The notes under the pieces: model-generated
Told to the model about the DNA's origin: nothing
Databases searched by the model: none
The model's input: only the letters and a program-made list of their open reading frames with translations
From: Candidatus Delongbacteria bacterium
GTDB lineage: Bacteria > JAGOEH01
Direction of reading: 5' to 3'
Length of the DNA: 7,266 nt
Assembly: GCA_017997825.1 (NCBI GenBank)
Contig: JAGOEH010000156.1
Coordinates: 1-7,266, forward strand
Translations under genes and position numbers: made by a program
Part shown: positions 5,829 to 7,266 of the stretch, piece after piece
Position numbering within the stretch: the stretch's first letter is position 1
How the letters are laid out: each line of letters begins with the position of its first letter

Positions 5829-7266
5829 TCAGCCTCCGCTTACCATTCCGACCGAAATGATACTGGTGCCGGTGGTAATCTCATTATAGGATAGGATGAT
5901 AACCGATGGAAAAAGCTCCTCGATCAGCCGCCGAAAATGGAGCCGGATGGCCGGAGAACACACTATGATCGGTTGATATCCGGCATCCAGCATCTGCTTG
6001 ATTTTCCTGGAAAGATCCTGCTGGAGTTTACTGTAAACCGGAGGTGACAAGACAACCCGCCCGTTGAAATTGGGATTCTTGATGATATCCATCATGGATT
6101 TCTCCAGCTTGGGATCGACGGTCAAAACTTTGATCTCATTGTTTTCGCTCCGATACTGGTGGGTGATGGTTCGATTCAGAGCCGTTCGCACATATTCGGT
6201 CAGCAAATCAACATCTTTGGTCAGGACCGCGTAATCGGACAGGCATTCCAAGATGGTTTCCAGATCCCGGACCGGGATTTGTTCCCGAAGCAGGTTCTGC
6301 ATGATTTTCTGGATCGTGCCGACTGAAAGCATCGTGGGGATCAGATCATCCACCAATGATGTGTTCTCTTTTTTGAGATTATCCAGCAATTCTTTGACTT
6401 GCTGTCGGTTCAGGATGGTAGAAGAATTGGTCTTGATAATTTCCGAGATATGGGTCGCCAGGACAGCCGAGGCTTCGACTACGGTATATCCCAGCATTTC
6501 AGCATATTCTTTTCGGTTCTTGTCGATCCAGGTTGCCGGCAGGCCAAAGGCCGGCTCGGTAGTTTTTATTCCCGGCACATCCTCTTCAATAGAGCTGGGA
6601 GCCATCGCCAGCAGTGAATCGGGCATCAACTGTCCTTTGGCGATCTGGATCCCCCGGATCTTGATCCGGTATTGCTCCGGTTCCAGCTGAATATTATCCC
6701 GGATACGGATCGGAGGGACAATAATACCCAGTTCGGTCGCCAATTGCTTACGGATTTGGGCGATCCGTTCCAGCAGATCGCCGCCCTGGGAACTGTCCAC
6801 CAGGGGAATCAGGGCATATCCGATCTCAATCTCCATCGGATCAACTTTCAACAGATCCTCAATTCTTTCAGGGGGTTCGGGCGGACGGGTCTCTTGTTGG
6901 ATGCGTTCGGTCCTGGCTTTTTCCTGAGCCGCCTTGATCGAAACATACCCGACGGAACCGATGAACAGGCTGAGCGATAGAAAAGGGATGGTCGGCATAC
7001 CGGGGATAATGGCAAGAAAAAGCAGCAGGATTGAAGCAATCACAATGGCGCGGGGCTGAAGCGTCAATTGGTTGACGATGTCGCGTCCCAAATTGGACTC
7101 GGAAGCAGCCCGGGTTACAATGATACCGGAAGCGGTCGAGACCATCAGAGACGGAATCTGGGTCACCAGGCCATCCCCCACCGTCAGCAGGGTATAGGTT
7201 TGGAGCGAATCCATAAAACTCAGATTTTGGGTTAGAATGCCGATAATAAATCCCCCGATGACATTG
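5829..7266 (-). CDS. flhA: Flagellar biosynthesis protein FlhA, C-terminal two-thirds (5' end outside window)
   Basis: FlhA is the large inner-membrane subunit of the flagellar type III export gate; its cytoplasmic domain forms a ring that docks chaperone-substrate complexes. The frame is open to the right edge, so 478 residues are visible and, against a usual length near 700, roughly 210 N-terminal residues are missing. The first visible residues (N-V-I-G-G-F-I-I-G) and the following QTYTLLTVGDGLVTQIPSL stretch are classic FlhA. Two hydrophobic segments follow (AIVIASILLLFLAIIPG and a second ending GSVGYVSI), matching the last membrane helices. The rest is the soluble domain, recognisable from EMLGYTVVEASAVLATHISE, LLREQIPVRDLETILE and a C-terminal SYNEI segment. 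The stop lies 2 bases before flhF, and the flhF ribosome site sits inside the end of flhA. No internal stop or frameshift is seen. Identification is secure. Confidence 0.97.
   Translation of the reverse strand, partial: NVIGGFIIGILTQNLSFMDSLQTYTLLTVGDGLVTQIPSLMVSTASGIIVTRAASESNLGRDIVNQLTLQPRAIVIASILLLFLAIIPGMPTIPFLSLSLFIGSVGYVSIKAAQEKARTERIQQETRPPEPPERIEDLLKVDPMEIEIGYALIPLVDSSQGGDLLERIAQIRKQLATELGIIVPPIRIRDNIQLEPEQYRIKIRGIQIAKGQLMPDSLLAMAPSSIEEDVPGIKTTEPAFGLPATWIDKNRKEYAEMLGYTVVEASAVLATHISEIIKTNSSTILNRQQVKELLDNLKKENTSLVDDLIPTMLSVGTIQKIMQNLLREQIPVRDLETILECLSDYAVLTKDVDLLTEYVRTALNRTITHQYRSENNEIKVLTVDPKLEKSMMDIIKNPNFNGRVVLSPPVYSKLQQDLSRKIKQMLDAGYQPIIVCSPAIRLHFRRLIEELFPSVIILSYNEITTGTSIISVGMVSGG

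Noticed and set aside
1-7266. Frequent short GGATC, TCCGG and ATCCGGA words suggesting a dispersed repeat.
   Set aside because: They are scattered within coding sequence with no regular spacing or conserved flanks and look like codon preference.

Overview
The window is a stretch of flagellar operon read entirely on the minus strand. It enters at the right edge inside flhA and leaves at the left edge inside a gene for a secreted, probably outer-membrane, protein. In transcription order (right to left) the genes are: flhA (export gate, 3' part only), flhF (SRP-type GTPase), flhG (MinD-type ATPase), a 129-residue membrane/coiled-coil protein, a sigma-28 factor of the FliA/WhiG type, a 111-residue hydrophilic protein, a 359-residue protein with a FliK-like C-terminus, a 90-residue stand-alone FlhB C-terminal domain, and a beta-barrel-like exported protein.

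The nine genes are almost contiguous. Two pairs overlap by 1-4 bases, flhF and flhG overlap by 20 bases, and every gap is under 30 bases. No intergenic region is long enough to hold an obvious promoter or terminator, so the simplest reading is one transcript that starts to the right of the window and continues past its left edge. No plausible gene was found on the plus strand, and there are no RNA genes, mobile elements, CRISPR arrays or long repeats.

The parts fit together functionally. FlhA is the core of the type III export gate. FlhF and FlhG set the position and number of flagella. The sigma factor switches on late flagellar genes. The FliK-like protein and the small FlhB-like protein resemble the two partners that, in their full-length forms, switch export specificity from hook to filament. 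The order flhA-flhF-flhG-sigma is common to many flagellated bacteria. The three poorly known proteins and the terminal exported protein are the less ordinary content.

The organism is a motile bacterium, and the exported barrel-like protein points to a Gram-negative (two-membrane) cell. Base composition is near 50% G+C. The proteins look diverged from well-studied proteobacterial versions, so a deep-branching diderm phylum is possible, but the lineage cannot be fixed from this sequence alone. I see no clear sign of a wholly new system. The best candidates for new biology are the membrane/coiled-coil protein between flhG and the sigma gene, the FliK-like/FlhB-tail pair, and the coupled exported barrel protein.
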